From Parapusillimonas granuli (lineage in GTDB: Bacteria > Pseudomonadota > Gammaproteobacteria > Burkholderiales > Burkholderiaceae_B): DNA of 64,000 nucleotides. Every line of letters begins with the position of its first letter. The stretch's first letter is position 1. A program made the translations under genes and the position numbers. The notes below the pieces were generated by a model that was not told the DNA's origin, did no database searches, and saw only the letters and a program-made list of their open reading frames with translations. Below, one piece after another: positions 1 to 8,513 of the stretch. The stretch lies in NCBI RefSeq assembly GCF_013416525.1, contig NZ_JACCEM010000006.1, forward strand, positions 248,001 through 312,000, given 5' to 3'.

Positions 1-2
1 GC

Positions 3-713
3 TATACGCTGTTCCTGGCCAGCAGCAACAATGCCGTGAACGCGACGCTGCACCCCGATACCGAGTCGGGCTTCCTGCAGGAGTTCGTGCCCATCATCAA
101 CATCGGCGTGGCGCCGACGGTGCTGGTGGTCAATGCCTCTTTTCCCGCGCGGACGGTGCCGGAGCTGCTCGAACTCCTGAAGAAGGGCAAGCCCAACGCC
201 TATACCTACGCCTATTCCGGCCAGGGCAGCGCATCGCACGTTTCCGCCATCCAGTTCACGCGCCGCACCGGGCTGGAAATCATGGGCGTCAGCTACAAGG
301 GCGCCTCGCCGGCGACCGTGGATTTGCTGGGCGGCCATGTCAACATGATGTTCAACGTCGTGCCGGCCATCGCCGGGCATGTCCGCGACGGCAAGCTATA
401 CCCGCTGTTCGCCCTGTCGGACAAGCGCCTGGCATCCCTGCCCGATGTGCCGACTTCCGCCGAAGTCGGTTTTCCCGAACTGAAGGCGGGGATGTGGCAC
501 GGCCTCGCGGCGCCGGCGGGGACGCCGGCCGGCGTCGTGCAAAAGATCGAGGCCACGGTTGCCGAAATACTGAAGGAGCCGGCCGTCGTGGAAAAGATGG
601 AATCGCAGGGAGCGATCATCCTGGGCAGCGACGCGCGGGCCTTCCACCAGACCATCGTGCGGGACACGCAGATGTACAAGGAGCTGTTCGGCGCGGGCGG
701 CGCCGCCAGATGA
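3..713 (+). CDS. Bug-family extracytoplasmic receptor (TTT family), 5' truncated by window edge
   Basis: This is the C-terminal 236 residues of a tripartite tricarboxylate transporter substrate-binding protein (Bug/TctC family), a periplasmic protein that captures organic acids. The frame is open from base 3. The visible part starts at YTLFLASSNNAVN, which normally lies roughly 90 residues into these ~320-residue proteins, so the signal peptide and first lobe are outside the window. Family marks present are VSYKGASPATVDLLGGHVNMMF (the substrate-contact loop), LPDVPTSAEVGFPEL and LAAPAGTPAGVVQKIEA. The gene ends convergently with purT. No TctA or TctB membrane gene is visible. The ligand cannot be told from sequence. 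Confidence 0.93.
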   Translation, partial: YTLFLASSNNAVNATLHPDTESGFLQEFVPIINIGVAPTVLVVNASFPARTVPELLELLKKGKPNAYTYAYSGQGSASHVSAIQFTRRTGLEIMGVSYKGASPATVDLLGGHVNMMFNVVPAIAGHVRDGKLYPLFALSDKRLASLPDVPTSAEVGFPELKAGMWHGLAAPAGTPAGVVQKIEATVAEILKEPAVVEKMESQGAIILGSDARAFHQTIVRDTQMYKELFGAGGAAR

Positions 714-742
714 AGCCGGCTGCCTGACCCGCATTCCCCAGG

Positions 743-765
743 TTACCCACAGATTCTGTGCATAA
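743..765. promoter_or_regulatory. Inverted pair of DnaA-box-like 9-mers in a convergent gap
   Basis: TTACCCACA (743-751) and TGTGCATAA (757-765) face each other across five bases. Each differs from the consensus DnaA box TTATCCACA or its complement by one base. Together they also form the 13-base palindrome CACAGATTCTGTG. A further TACCCAC...GTGGGTA pair spans about 745-787. The gap lies between the ends of two convergent genes, so this is not an ordinary promoter position. It could be a DnaA-titration site or just the stem of a bidirectional terminator. Confidence 0.35.
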
Positions 766-845
766 CTCTAGGGAAAACCCGTGGGTACTTTTCAAAAAGC
801 CCGTGGCGACAAGGGCTTGGGGTTCCGTGGCCCGCCATCGACCAA

Positions 846-2048
846 TCAGGGCAGCCGCGGCCGCAGCTTGCCGGCGGCTTCCCGCGCGCGTGCGCGGGCG
901 GCGTCCGCGCTGTGGTCGTGCGCCAGCGCGACGCCCATGCGGCGCTTCACATAGCTTTCAGGCTTGCCGAAAAGCCGCAAGTCGGTCTGCGGAACCCGCA
1001 GCGCCTCGGCCACGCCTTCATAGACGATGTCTTGCGCATCCACGCCGCCGTAGATGACGGCGCTCGCGCCGGGGCTTTTCAGGGCGGTGCTGACGGGCAG
1101 GCCGAGTATGGCGCGCGCGTGCAGTTCGAACTGGCTCTGCCATTGGCTGATCATCGTCACCATGCCCGTGTCGTGCGGGCGCGGGCTGACTTCGCTGAAC
1201 CAGACTTCATCGCCCTTGACGAAGAGCTCGACGCCGAACACGCCCTGGCCGCCCAGATTGTCGGTGACGGCCCGCGCGACTTGCCGCGCCTTTTCAAGCG
1301 CGGCGGGGCGCATGGCTTGCGGCTGCCAGCTTTCCACGTAGTCGCCGTCCACCTGCTTGTGCCCGATGGGCTCGCAGAACTGGGTCTCGATGCCGCCGTC
1401 CGCCGCGCGCGACCGGACCGTCAGCAAGGTGATTTCGTAGTCGAAGTCGACGAAGCCTTCGACGATGACGCGGCCGTGGCTGACGCGGCCGCCCGTCATG
1501 GCGTGGTCCCATGCCAGCTGGATGTCGTCGGGGCCGTCGACCCTGCTCTGGCCCTTGCCGGAACTGCTCATGACCGGCTTGACGACGCAGGGATAGCCGA
1601 CGTGCTGTTCGATGGCGGCGCGCAGCTCCTGCAGCGTGTCGCAGAACCGATAGGGGCTGGTGGGCAGGCCCAGGGTTTCGGCGGCCAGCCGGCGGATGCC
1701 TTCGCGGTCCATCGTCAGCCGGGCCGCGCGCGCGGTGGGTATGACGCGCGCCGCGCCCGCCGCTTCCAGCTCTTCGAGCGCCTGGGTGGCGATGGCCTCG
1801 ATCTCGGGCACGACCAGGTCGGGCTTTTCGCTCAGGATGAGCGCTTTCAGCTGCTCCGCATCGCTCATGGCGATGCGGCGGGCGTGGTGCGCGACCTGCT
1901 GCCCCGGGGCATGATCGTAGCGGTCGACCGCTATGGTTTCGACGCCCAGTCTCTGCAGCGCGATGATCACTTCCTTTCCGAGCTCGCCCGACCCGAGCAG
2001 CATGACGCGCGTGGCGGAAGGGGAGAGCGGGGTTCCAAAGATACTCAT
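846..2048 (-). CDS. purT: Formate-dependent phosphoribosylglycinamide formyltransferase (GAR transformylase 2)
   Basis: PurT makes formyl-GAR from GAR, formate and ATP at the third step of purine synthesis, without folate. The protein is 400 residues, close to the usual ~392. An N-terminal Rossmann-like segment has GSGELGKE at residues 19-26, followed by the conserved VPEIEAIAT motif. An ATP-grasp domain follows with [14 protein letters not shown] and the metal-binding [13 protein letters not shown] stretch near the C-terminus. The ATG at 2048 ([10 protein letters not shown]) was chosen over an upstream in-frame ATG because it matches the family start. The upstream choice would add 25 atypical residues and run into the 3' end of the protease gene. 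Confidence 0.97.
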   Translation of the reverse strand: MSIFGTPLSPSATRVMLLGSGELGKEVIIALQRLGVETIAVDRYDHAPGQQVAHHARRIAMSDAEQLKALILSEKPDLVVPEIEAIATQALEELEAAGAARVIPTARAARLTMDREGIRRLAAETLGLPTSPYRFCDTLQELRAAIEQHVGYPCVVKPVMSSSGKGQSRVDGPDDIQLAWDHAMTGGRVSHGRVIVEGFVDFDYEITLLTVRSRAADGGIETQFCEPIGHKQVDGDYVESWQPQAMRPAALEKARQVARAVTDNLGGQGVFGVELFVKGDEVWFSEVSPRPHDTGMVTMISQWQSQFELHARAILGLPVSTALKSPGASAVIYGGVDAQDIVYEGVAEALRVPQTDLRLFGKPESYVKRRMGVALAHDHSADAARARAREAAGKLRPRLP

Positions 2049-2088
2049 GATGGGAATTCCAGTGGGATGCGGAAAATGCCGCCGGACG

Positions 2089-3693
2089 CTATGCCGCGCC
2101 GGCGTAGTAAGCCACGCCTTCATAGGCGTACTCGCCCGCCAGGGCGATTTTCACGTGGTCGGCTTCGGCGGCGTCGGCGGTGTAGAAGTGGGATCCCTGC
2201 TTGGCGTTGTAGAAGCGGTGCACCTCGACCGTGTCCGGCGCCTTGGCGCTCGCGGCCTGATAGGCGACGCCTTCGTAGACGAAAGACGGGAAAGAGGCCT
2301 TGACGAATTCCGCCTCGGCTGCGTCGGCCGTGTAGAAATGCGAGTGCGTGCCGGTATTGAAGAACCGGTGCACGTCCACCGTCGCCGGACCGGTTTCAAG
2401 ACTGCGGTTGAACAGCACGCCTTCGTAGACGAATTCGGGAGCGTTGAGGTAGAGGCCGCGCGCTTCCTCGATGCTGGCGGTGTGGAAATGCGCGCCGTTG
2501 GCGGTATTCAGGAAGCGCATCACGTTGGGAGTCATGCTGGCGACCGAGGCCGATGCGTCGTCGAAGACGACGTTCTCGATGCCGAACAGCGCGTTGGCGC
2601 CGAAGGCCCCGTTCATGTCCGTGACCACGAAAAGGTCTTCGGGCAGGTAGTAGTCGAATTTGAAGTCCGCCGCCGGGCCCTGGTACTGCACGGTATCGTC
2701 GCCCGCTTCCCCGTAAAGGAGGTCATAGCCCGCGCTGGCCACGAAGAGGTCGTTGCCGGCGCCGCCGCGCAGCACGTTGTCGGCGTGGTTGCCGATGAGC
2801 TTGTCATTGCCGGCGCCCGTCGTCAGGTTCTCGATGATGGTGTTGCGCGCAATGGCAAGGTTGTTCGTCATGCCGTTGGCCGACGAAAAGGCGCCCGGGC
2901 GCAGGTCGACGTGGCTGTCGGTGCCCCATCCGCTGAGGTCCAGGGTGTCTATGCCGCCGGCGTCGTACAGCGCGAGAATGGGGTTCTGGTTGACGCTGAA
3001 ATCATAAAGCGGCGCGGTCGCGCCCGCCGCCGTGGAGCCGAAGCCATACACGGTGTTGTCGGCGCGGGCATTGGAGGCGCCGTACATCGTCTGGATGGCG
3101 AAAATGTCGTTGAGCATCGGCGTCTGCGGGGCGATGACTCTGCCGTCGGCGCTGATCCATTCGCCCCAGGCGACCAGCCCTTCGCCGGTCTTGGGACCGA
3201 AGTAGGACATGACCGAATAGACCACGCTGTCTTGATAAGAAGAAGGCTGCCATTGCCCGTCACCGTCGTAGTCGCCCATGTGGAGCAAACCCAGCGCATG
3301 GCCGATTTCATGGAGATAGGTGCTGAAGCTGTAATTGCCCGGCGCCGGCTCCTTCAGATGTTCGAGTTTGGCATGGAACCAGATGTCGCCGAACGGTGGA
3401 AGGTGGGCGTGGGCCAGGCCGATGTCGGTCGCCGTCAAGCCGAACCGGATGTTGGCGGTGGCCGCCGAGGCGAGGCGGACGGGGACGGAGATGAGATCGG
3501 CCCACGTCGCCATGCCCAGGTTCGCCATCGCCTGCTGTAGTTCGTTCAAGGGCGCGAAGGTCAGCGCTTCGTTGCCCGTCGCGGCGGCGTCCTGGGCGGT
3601 GGCCGGGAAGCCGTATTTCAGGACGGGCAGTGTCCAGGCTTTGAATATGAGTTGGTCCAGCACTTGCTGGTCGGTCCATACAGGGGCGGTCAT
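2089..3693 (-). CDS. Secreted M10 (serralysin-like) zinc metalloprotease with RTX segment and three C-terminal DUF5648-type repeats
   Basis: A 534-residue predicted secreted protease. The catalytic zinc motif [11 protein letters not shown] lies at residues 128-138, with the Met-turn SVMSY at 160-164, as in serralysins/interstrialysins. A glycine-Asp-rich RTX-like segment follows at about 293-335 ([25 protein letters not shown]), which in this family binds calcium. The last 145 residues hold three copies of a ~40-residue repeat (about 391-430, 440-480 and 490-531) with the pattern hxRFxNxxxxxHFxTA...EGV, resembling DUF5648 modules. There is no Sec signal peptide, which fits type I export, but no type I exporter gene is nearby. 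The protein has no obvious propeptide inhibitor motif. The gene diverges from the phosphotransferase fusion across a 139-base gap. Confidence 0.85.
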   Translation of the reverse strand: MTAPVWTDQQVLDQLIFKAWTLPVLKYGFPATAQDAAATGNEALTFAPLNELQQAMANLGMATWADLISVPVRLASAATANIRFGLTATDIGLAHAHLPPFGDIWFHAKLEHLKEPAPGNYSFSTYLHEIGHALGLLHMGDYDGDGQWQPSSYQDSVVYSVMSYFGPKTGEGLVAWGEWISADGRVIAPQTPMLNDIFAIQTMYGASNARADNTVYGFGSTAAGATAPLYDFSVNQNPILALYDAGGIDTLDLSGWGTDSHVDLRPGAFSSANGMTNNLAIARNTIIENLTTGAGNDKLIGNHADNVLRGGAGNDLFVASAGYDLLYGEAGDDTVQYQGPAADFKFDYYLPEDLFVVTDMNGAFGANALFGIENVVFDDASASVASMTPNVMRFLNTANGAHFHTASIEEARGLYLNAPEFVYEGVLFNRSLETGPATVDVHRFFNTGTHSHFYTADAAEAEFVKASFPSFVYEGVAYQAASAKAPDTVEVHRFYNAKQGSHFYTADAAEADHVKIALAGEYAYEGVAYYAGAA

Positions 3694-3832
3694 GTGGGCA
3701 TTCCTTCTTTCGTCGTGGCTTGGGACTCGAACGCATCCCGATTGCGAAAAGCCAGATCATACTGAAAATGGCGGGCGGCGGATCAAAGCGCCGGCCGAAG
3801 AAGGATGGTATTTTGCTGTTTGCGGAATTTTC

Positions 3833-5404
3833 ATGGCTTACTGCCCAAGGTCTGTTTTGATATCGAACACGCAAGCACAAACCGAACACGAATGCCTGGT
3901 GGCCGCCCTGATGCGGCAATTCGAACTACGCCATGGCGCGCCGCCCGTTCTTCTGCGCACGCACGCTTCGTCCATCATTCTGGCCGGCGATCACGCCTAC
4001 AAGCTCAAGCGGCCCGTGCGGCTGCCTTTTCTCGACTTTTCCACATTGGCCTTGCGCCGCCGTTTCCTGCAGCTGGAACTGGAGCTGAATCGCCGTACCG
4101 CCGAAGCGCTCTATCTGGACGTGCTGCCCATCACGGGGTCCTTCGAACAGCCCGAGGTCGGCGGCAGCGGCGAGGCCGTCGAATGGGTGCTGCGCATGCG
4201 CCGCTTCGATCCCGACGGCGGCTTCGACGTCCTGGCGCGCCAAGGGCGGCTCACCCGGGCGCACATGGAAAGCCTGGCCGCCCACATCGCCGATTTCCAT
4301 TTGCGGCTGCCGCCGATTCCGCGCGCCGAGGTGCCGGCGAAGAACGCCTGGGACTGGGCCGCCGAAAGCCTGGACGAAATCGCCGGCGGCCCGAATCCCC
4401 CGCGGTTCGAAGCGGGCCTCGGCGTCCCGGAATTGCGCGCGGCGCTGGCCGGCGCCTACGCCGGCCTTGCGCCGCTGCGCGAACGGCGGATCGCCGAAGG
4501 GTGGGTGCGGGAGGGCCATGGCGACCTGCACCTGGGCAACATCGTGGAATGGCGGGGCAGGGTGCTGGCCTTCGACGCGCTGGAGTTCGATCCGGCCTTG
4601 CGCCGCATCGACGTGATCAATGATATTTCCTTCACCTTCATGGATCTTTGCGCCAATGCCTGCGCCCCCCTGGCATGGCGCCTGATGAACGAGTATGTCG
4701 AGCGCACCGGCGACTACGAGGGCTTGCGCCTGCTGTACGCGTACGCCGCCGCCAAGGCGCTGGTGCGGGCCAAGCTCTGCCTGCTGGGTCAGCCCGGCGC
4801 GGCGGCCTTTTCCAAGTACTGGGACCTGGCCTGGTCGTTTGCCCGGCCGCCGGAACGCAGGCGGCTGATACTGACCATGGGGCTGAGTGGCTCCGGCAAG
4901 TCGACGGTGGCGGGCCTGCTGGCGGAGCGCCTGGGCGCGGTTCGCATCCGGTCGGACGTGGAGCGCAAGCGGCTTGCCGGCATGGCCGCCCTGGACCGGC
5001 CCGCCGCGCCGGCCGAGCTCTACAACCAGGCGTCCAATGCGCGCACCTATGACCGCTTGTCCCGGCTCGCCGAACTGCTGCTCGGCGCCGGCTTCCCGGT
5101 CATTCTGGACGCCGCCTTTCTTCGCCATGACGAGCGCGAGGCCATGAGGCGGCTCGCGGAAGGGCTGGGCATCCCCTTTGCTGTGGTGGAGTGCCGGGCC
5201 GGCGCGCCGGTCATGCTGCAGCGGGTTCTTCAGCGCGCCCAAGCGCAAACCGACCCTTCCGATGCGACGCCGCAAGTGCTGAAGCTACAGGAAAGCTACG
5301 CGGAAGCCGTGCCCGAGGCCTGGCGAGCGTTCCACCACATCGTGCGGAACGATGGCTCATTGGCGGAACTGTCCCAGGAACTGGAGACGAACTGTCGTTT
5401 TTAA
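3833..5404 (+). CDS. Bifunctional phosphotransferase (APH-like) / P-loop kinase fusion
   Basis: A 523-residue two-domain protein. The N-terminal part is an aminoglycoside-phosphotransferase-like kinase fold with HGDLHLGN (catalytic Brenner-type motif, about residues 229-236) and a downstream AFDALEFD metal-binding motif. The C-terminal part is a zeta-toxin-like/AAA P-loop kinase with Walker A GLSGSGKST at about 349-357. Such fusions are widespread in proteobacteria and generally annotated only by domain. The substrates are unknown and there is no reason from sequence to call it antibiotic resistance. The ATG at 3833 was chosen because translation further upstream would run into the divergent protease gene; an internal ATG at 3911 is possible. 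It is not obviously in an operon. Confidence 0.85.
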   Translation: MAYCPRSVLISNTQAQTEHECLVAALMRQFELRHGAPPVLLRTHASSIILAGDHAYKLKRPVRLPFLDFSTLALRRRFLQLELELNRRTAEALYLDVLPITGSFEQPEVGGSGEAVEWVLRMRRFDPDGGFDVLARQGRLTRAHMESLAAHIADFHLRLPPIPRAEVPAKNAWDWAAESLDEIAGGPNPPRFEAGLGVPELRAALAGAYAGLAPLRERRIAEGWVREGHGDLHLGNIVEWRGRVLAFDALEFDPALRRIDVINDISFTFMDLCANACAPLAWRLMNEYVERTGDYEGLRLLYAYAAAKALVRAKLCLLGQPGAAAFSKYWDLAWSFARPPERRRLILTMGLSGSGKSTVAGLLAERLGAVRIRSDVERKRLAGMAALDRPAAPAELYNQASNARTYDRLSRLAELLLGAGFPVILDAAFLRHDEREAMRRLAEGLGIPFAVVECRAGAPVMLQRVLQRAQAQTDPSDATPQVLKLQESYAEAVPEAWRAFHHIVRNDGSLAELSQELETNCRF

Positions 5405-5523
5405 CCGATACCATTGTCAAGAATTATCACGAAATCGCACTATGCTGCGCGATAGGCGGATATATTTGGTTACGATGTACGAGCGACTGTGTTCTCCGCA
5501 GCATTCATTTCATTGGGGGCGTT

Positions 5524-5745
5524 ATGGCGGCGGCTCTGATTACCGATCTCAGTGTCTATACGACCCGATCCGGCCGCGTGGCTTTCCTGCATACGCGCGA
5601 AAACGCCGGCCAGAAAACGGTTTTCTACGGCTACATACTGGAGCTTTCCGAAGGCAAGGCCGTCCGGCGGGAACTGGCCTGGACGGAGTGCGGCACCTGC
5701 ATATCCAGCAACGAAGAAGGAGACCGCATCGTCTGGAAGGCGTAG
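5524..5745 (+). CDS. Small conserved-looking hypothetical protein, 73 residues
   Basis: I do not recognise this family. The predicted product (MAAALITDLSVYTTRSGRVA...) is soluble, with no signal peptide or membrane segment, and has two cysteines in TECGTC. A purine-rich run (TTGGGGGC) precedes the ATG. The 119-base gap upstream is AT-richer than the surroundings and could hold a promoter. The DedA gene starts 79 bases downstream on the same strand. Confidence 0.55.
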   Translation: MAAALITDLSVYTTRSGRVAFLHTRENAGQKTVFYGYILELSEGKAVRRELAWTECGTCISSNEEGDRIVWKA

Positions 5746-5824
5746 CGCGGCCCGCCCCGGCTACAGAGCGCGATCGCCCGCAGTTTGCTAGCATACCCAC
5801 CTTTACTTCGTGGTGGACCGGATC

Positions 5825-6430
5825 ATGGCAAGCTGGATCGAAAGCATCCTCAACACTCACGGCGTCTGGGGCGTCGCGCTATTGATGTTCCTGGAAAACG
5901 TCTTCCCGCCGATACCGTCGGAATTGATCATGACGCTTTCGGGCTTCGCGGCGTCGCGGGGGGAAACCAGCATCGCGCTGGTGATCGTGGCGGGCACGCT
6001 GGGGTCTTTGGCGGGGGCGCTGTTCTGGTATGGAATAGGCCGGCTGTTCGATCAGGAAAGGGTGAAGCGTTTCGCCGACCGGCATGGGCGCTGGCTGACG
6101 TTGACGAGGTCGGACCTGGAGCGCACGGATCGGTGGTTCGACGAGCATGGCCACTGGGCGGTGCTTCTGGGGCGGCTGATTCCGACCATCCGGACGCTGA
6201 TCTCGATCCCCGCCGGTTTTTCAGAGATGCCCGTCGGGCGCTTCCTCATCTACACCTCGATCGGGACGACGGTGTGGACGGCTTTTCTGGCGCTTTTCGG
6301 GTATTGGCTGGGCAATGACTACCAATTGCTGGAGGAATGGCTGGATCCGGTGTCGCTGGGGGTCGTGGCGCTGGTGGTGGTCGTCTATGTGTGGCGATTC
6401 ATTACGTTTCCCGGGACGCGGCGGGATTGA
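5825..6430 (+). CDS. DedA-family inner-membrane protein
   Basis: A 201-residue integral membrane protein of the DedA/SNARE-associated family, whose members are implicated in lipid flipping (undecaprenyl phosphate or phosphatidylethanolamine) and envelope homeostasis. Diagnostic motifs are FLENVFPPIPSE near the N-terminus, the G-rich AGTLGSLAGALFWYGIGR helix and the GRLIPTIRTLISIPAG re-entrant loop with its conserved arginines. The last helix (VALVVVVYVW) is followed by a short basic tail. The ATG at 5825 is preferred over an in-frame GTG five codons upstream. Confidence 0.9.
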   Translation: MASWIESILNTHGVWGVALLMFLENVFPPIPSELIMTLSGFAASRGETSIALVIVAGTLGSLAGALFWYGIGRLFDQERVKRFADRHGRWLTLTRSDLERTDRWFDEHGHWAVLLGRLIPTIRTLISIPAGFSEMPVGRFLIYTSIGTTVWTAFLALFGYWLGNDYQLLEEWLDPVSLGVVALVVVVYVWRFITFPGTRRD

Positions 6431-6525
6431 GGCTTCCCTGGCGCGAGGCATGGCACTCCCCAAGGCACCTGGCACGCACATTGCTGAACTTCGCATGCCA
6501 TGTTGGCCATATATCGGAGGTAGCT

Positions 6526-6966
6526 ATGAAAAAGTCTCTCGCAGCAATATTGTCTTCCACCGCGCTGATCGCCGCGCCCGCCGCATTCGGGCAGGCCACC
6601 GGTAGCGGCGGCGGCCCCAACGGGTCGGGGCCCGGCGCCTCGACCGCCAATCCGCCCGTCACCCCGTCCCAGACCGAAACCAGCAGGGGAGCCGTCACCA
6701 CGCCGCCTCCGCTGGACCGCAGCGGCGCGCCCAAGCACGTGAGCGACAAAAAAGACGGCAACACCGGCGGAGCCGACTCCGGTAGCCCCGCGGCGGGCAG
6801 CGGCAGCGGATCGTCGTCCGGCCTGGGCGGACAAGCCGGCGCCGGCACGGGCGGTACGGGCGGCACCGGCGCAGGTGGCACGGGGACGGGCGTCGGCGAC
6901 GCCAGCGGCCTGGGCGGAGCGGACGGCTCCAGCGGATCCGGCGCCACCGGATCCGGCTCGCGCTGA
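6526..6966 (+). CDS. Exported Gly/Ser-rich low-complexity protein, 146 residues
   Basis: A strong CGGAGG ribosome site at 6515-6520 precedes MKKSLAAILSSTALIAAPAAFGQA, a clear Sec signal peptide with cleavage expected after FGQA or close by. The mature protein is almost wholly Gly, Ser, Thr, Ala, Pro and Asp. Its middle is proline/threonine-rich (TTPPPLDRSGAPKHVSDKK) and its C-terminal third is glycine-rich with GGTGGTGAGGTGTG-type repeats. There is no known domain. Such composition suggests a disordered periplasmic or surface protein, but that is inference. It stands alone between dedA and the cold-shock gene. Confidence 0.7.
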   Translation: MKKSLAAILSSTALIAAPAAFGQATGSGGGPNGSGPGASTANPPVTPSQTETSRGAVTTPPPLDRSGAPKHVSDKKDGNTGGADSGSPAAGSGSGSSSGLGGQAGAGTGGTGGTGAGGTGTGVGDASGLGGADGSSGSGATGSGSR

Positions 6967-7149
6967 TCCGTCAAGCGGTGGCCTTTCAACGTCGACAGGC
7001 CCCGGTCCCTGAACCGCCCCACGGCCCTCGGCGGGCCGCCGCGGCGCACACCCGCCAATTGTGTTATTTGGTAACAGAGCTGGCATTGCCATGCCCCGGG
7101 CCCCATAGTGCCCGAGGGGATATCTTTCCCTTCTAACTTAGGATTTACA

Positions 7150-7359
7150 TTGAAAACAGAAATCGGTATCGTGAAATGGTTCAACAACGACAAAGGCTTC
7201 GGCTTCATCATGCCCGAATCCGGCGGCAAGGACCTTTTCGCACACTACAGCGACATCCAGGGCTCCGGACACAAGAGCCTTGAAGAAAACCAGCGTGTGT
7301 CGTTTGTGGCGACCCAAGGCCAGAAAGGCCCGCAAGCGTCCATGATCCAAGTCATCTAG
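7150..7359 (+). CDS. Cold-shock-domain RNA-binding protein (CspA family), TTG start
   Basis: A 69-residue single cold-shock domain that binds single-stranded RNA/DNA and melts mRNA structure. Both RNA-binding motifs are present: KGFGFI (RNP1) and DLFAHY (RNP2, as L-F-A-H). The TTG at 7150 gives [12 protein letters not shown], the standard family N-terminus, and has AGGA about eight bases upstream. The GTG at 7108 would add 14 atypical residues. About 180 untranslated bases separate it from the preceding gene, room for the long structured leader usual in csp mRNAs. A strong terminator follows. Confidence 0.93.
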   Translation: MKTEIGIVKWFNNDKGFGFIMPESGGKDLFAHYSDIQGSGHKSLEENQRVSFVATQGQKGPQASMIQVI

Positions 7360-7407
7360 AACGCTGCGCTCGCCCTGACCGGCGAGCAGGCATAGCGATC
7401 GGATGTT

Positions 7408-7444
7408 AGGCCGAACCCATTGCAGCATGGGGTTCGGCCTTTTC
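7408..7444 (+). terminator. Rho-independent terminator of the cold-shock gene
   Basis: AGGCCGAACCC (7408-7418) pairs with GGGTTCGGCCT (7430-7440), and a TTTT run begins directly at 7440. The stem is 11 base pairs. The structure sits 49 bases after the csp stop codon. Confidence 0.85.
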
Positions 7445-7544
7445 ATTTGGAGGCGCCGTCCTTGCATGGAACCGCGCCGGAGCAGGCCCGCGCGCAGCAT
7501 GAAATATGGCATGCTACGGCTTCTTGAAGACCCGTGGAAAGCCC

Positions 7545-8000
7545 ATGATCGACAGCGATGACATTCTTTTTTTGAAACACAAGGCGGCCACAGCCCGAAG
7601 CAAGGCGCAAAGGTTTGCCCAGGCAATGGCCGAATGCGCCGCACAGCCTTTTTTTCGGGATGCCGGCGTGGCGCTCGAAAACTCCGCAGGCAAAGACATC
7701 CTGCTCGCCTTGTCGACCCCGACGTCCCTGGGCAGATTGCGCGCCGCCTGGGCGGGCAGCCCCAAGGACCTGGTCGGCGTCCTCGTGGTCGAAAGAGTGC
7801 AGCTCGACAAATACGACAGGGACCGCTGGGATACCGTCTTGTCGATAGGCCTGCACGATGACGGCCGGGTATCGTTCCATTCGGCGCTGGAAGGCCTGGT
7901 GGAATCGGCACTGGCGGACGACGACGAAGCAAAGGGCGGCCCCTGGGAGGCGCTCATGCTTGCAGTGTATTACCTGTCGCGTTTCAGCGATCTGCGGTGA
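7545..8000 (+). CDS. Hypothetical protein, 151 residues
   Basis: I do not recognise the family. The product is soluble and mixed alpha/beta in character, beginning MIDSDDILFLKHKAATARSKA with a helical N-terminus. The centre is hydrophobic (GKDILLALSTPTSLGRLRAAW, DLVGVLVVERVQLDKYDRDRWDT). A GTGGAAAG purine run at 7533-7540 supports the ATG at 7545; an upstream in-frame ATG at 7506 would add 13 residues. It is convergent with the VOC gene across a 73-base GC-rich gap. Confidence 0.6.
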   Translation: MIDSDDILFLKHKAATARSKAQRFAQAMAECAAQPFFRDAGVALENSAGKDILLALSTPTSLGRLRAAWAGSPKDLVGVLVVERVQLDKYDRDRWDTVLSIGLHDDGRVSFHSALEGLVESALADDDEAKGGPWEALMLAVYYLSRFSDLR

Positions 8001-8073
8001 GCCGCGCCGGCGGCTGGCGGGACGATGGCGTCCGCGGCGGGATGGATGGCGATTCAGCGCGGCGGCGCCGGTT

Positions 8074-8472
8074 TCATCGCCGGTCGGCCCGGCCCGCCAT
8101 GGGTTCGGAAATCTCGATCAGGTTGAGATCCGGGTCGCGCAGGTAGATGGAGCGTATCGGCCCGGTGGCGCCGGTGCGGGGAACGGGGCCTTCGATGATG
8201 GCGGCGCCCTTGGCTTGCAGCGCCGAAATCACCTCGTCCAGGGGGCGGTCGGCGATGAAGCACAGATCCAGCGCGCCGGGCACGGGCAGATGCGCCTTGG
8301 GTTCCAGTTCGGAACCTTTGACATGGACGTTGATTTTCTGCTGCCCGAAGGAAAATGCCTTGCGGCCTTCCCCGAAGACCACCAGCGTCATGCCGAGCAC
8401 GCCGACATAGAAGTCGACGCAGGCCTGTTCGTCTGTCGTGGTGATGACCAAGTGATCGAGATGGTGAATCAT
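8074..8472 (-). CDS. VOC-family (glyoxalase/bleomycin-resistance fold) protein
   Basis: A 132-residue single-domain vicinal oxygen chelate protein beginning MIHHLDHLVITTTDEQACVDFYVGVLGM. His5 in LDHLVI and the late Glu in NLIEISEP sit where metal ligands are found in this fold, and SIYLRDPDLNLIEI is the standard closing strand. Family members include glyoxalases, dioxygenases and resistance proteins, and the substrate here is unknown. It lies 41 bases downstream of the IclR gene on the same strand and may be co-transcribed with it. Confidence 0.85.
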   Translation of the reverse strand: MIHHLDHLVITTTDEQACVDFYVGVLGMTLVVFGEGRKAFSFGQQKINVHVKGSELEPKAHLPVPGALDLCFIADRPLDEVISALQAKGAAIIEGPVPRTGATGPIRSIYLRDPDLNLIEISEPMAGRADRR

Positions 8473-8513
8473 GAAGCGTCTCCCGCGGCATTGAGTGACG
8501 CATTGTAGTGCCG

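Noticed and set aside
912-3540. Long open frames antisense to purT and the metalloprotease
   Set aside because: They follow from the third-position GC bias of the real genes, encode Arg/Gly/Val-rich sequence without recognisable domains, and overlap genes with clear motifs.
3833-5404. Calling the phosphotransferase fusion an aminoglycoside-resistance gene
   Set aside because: Only the general kinase fold is shared. The two-domain architecture is that of a widespread chromosomal family with unknown substrates.
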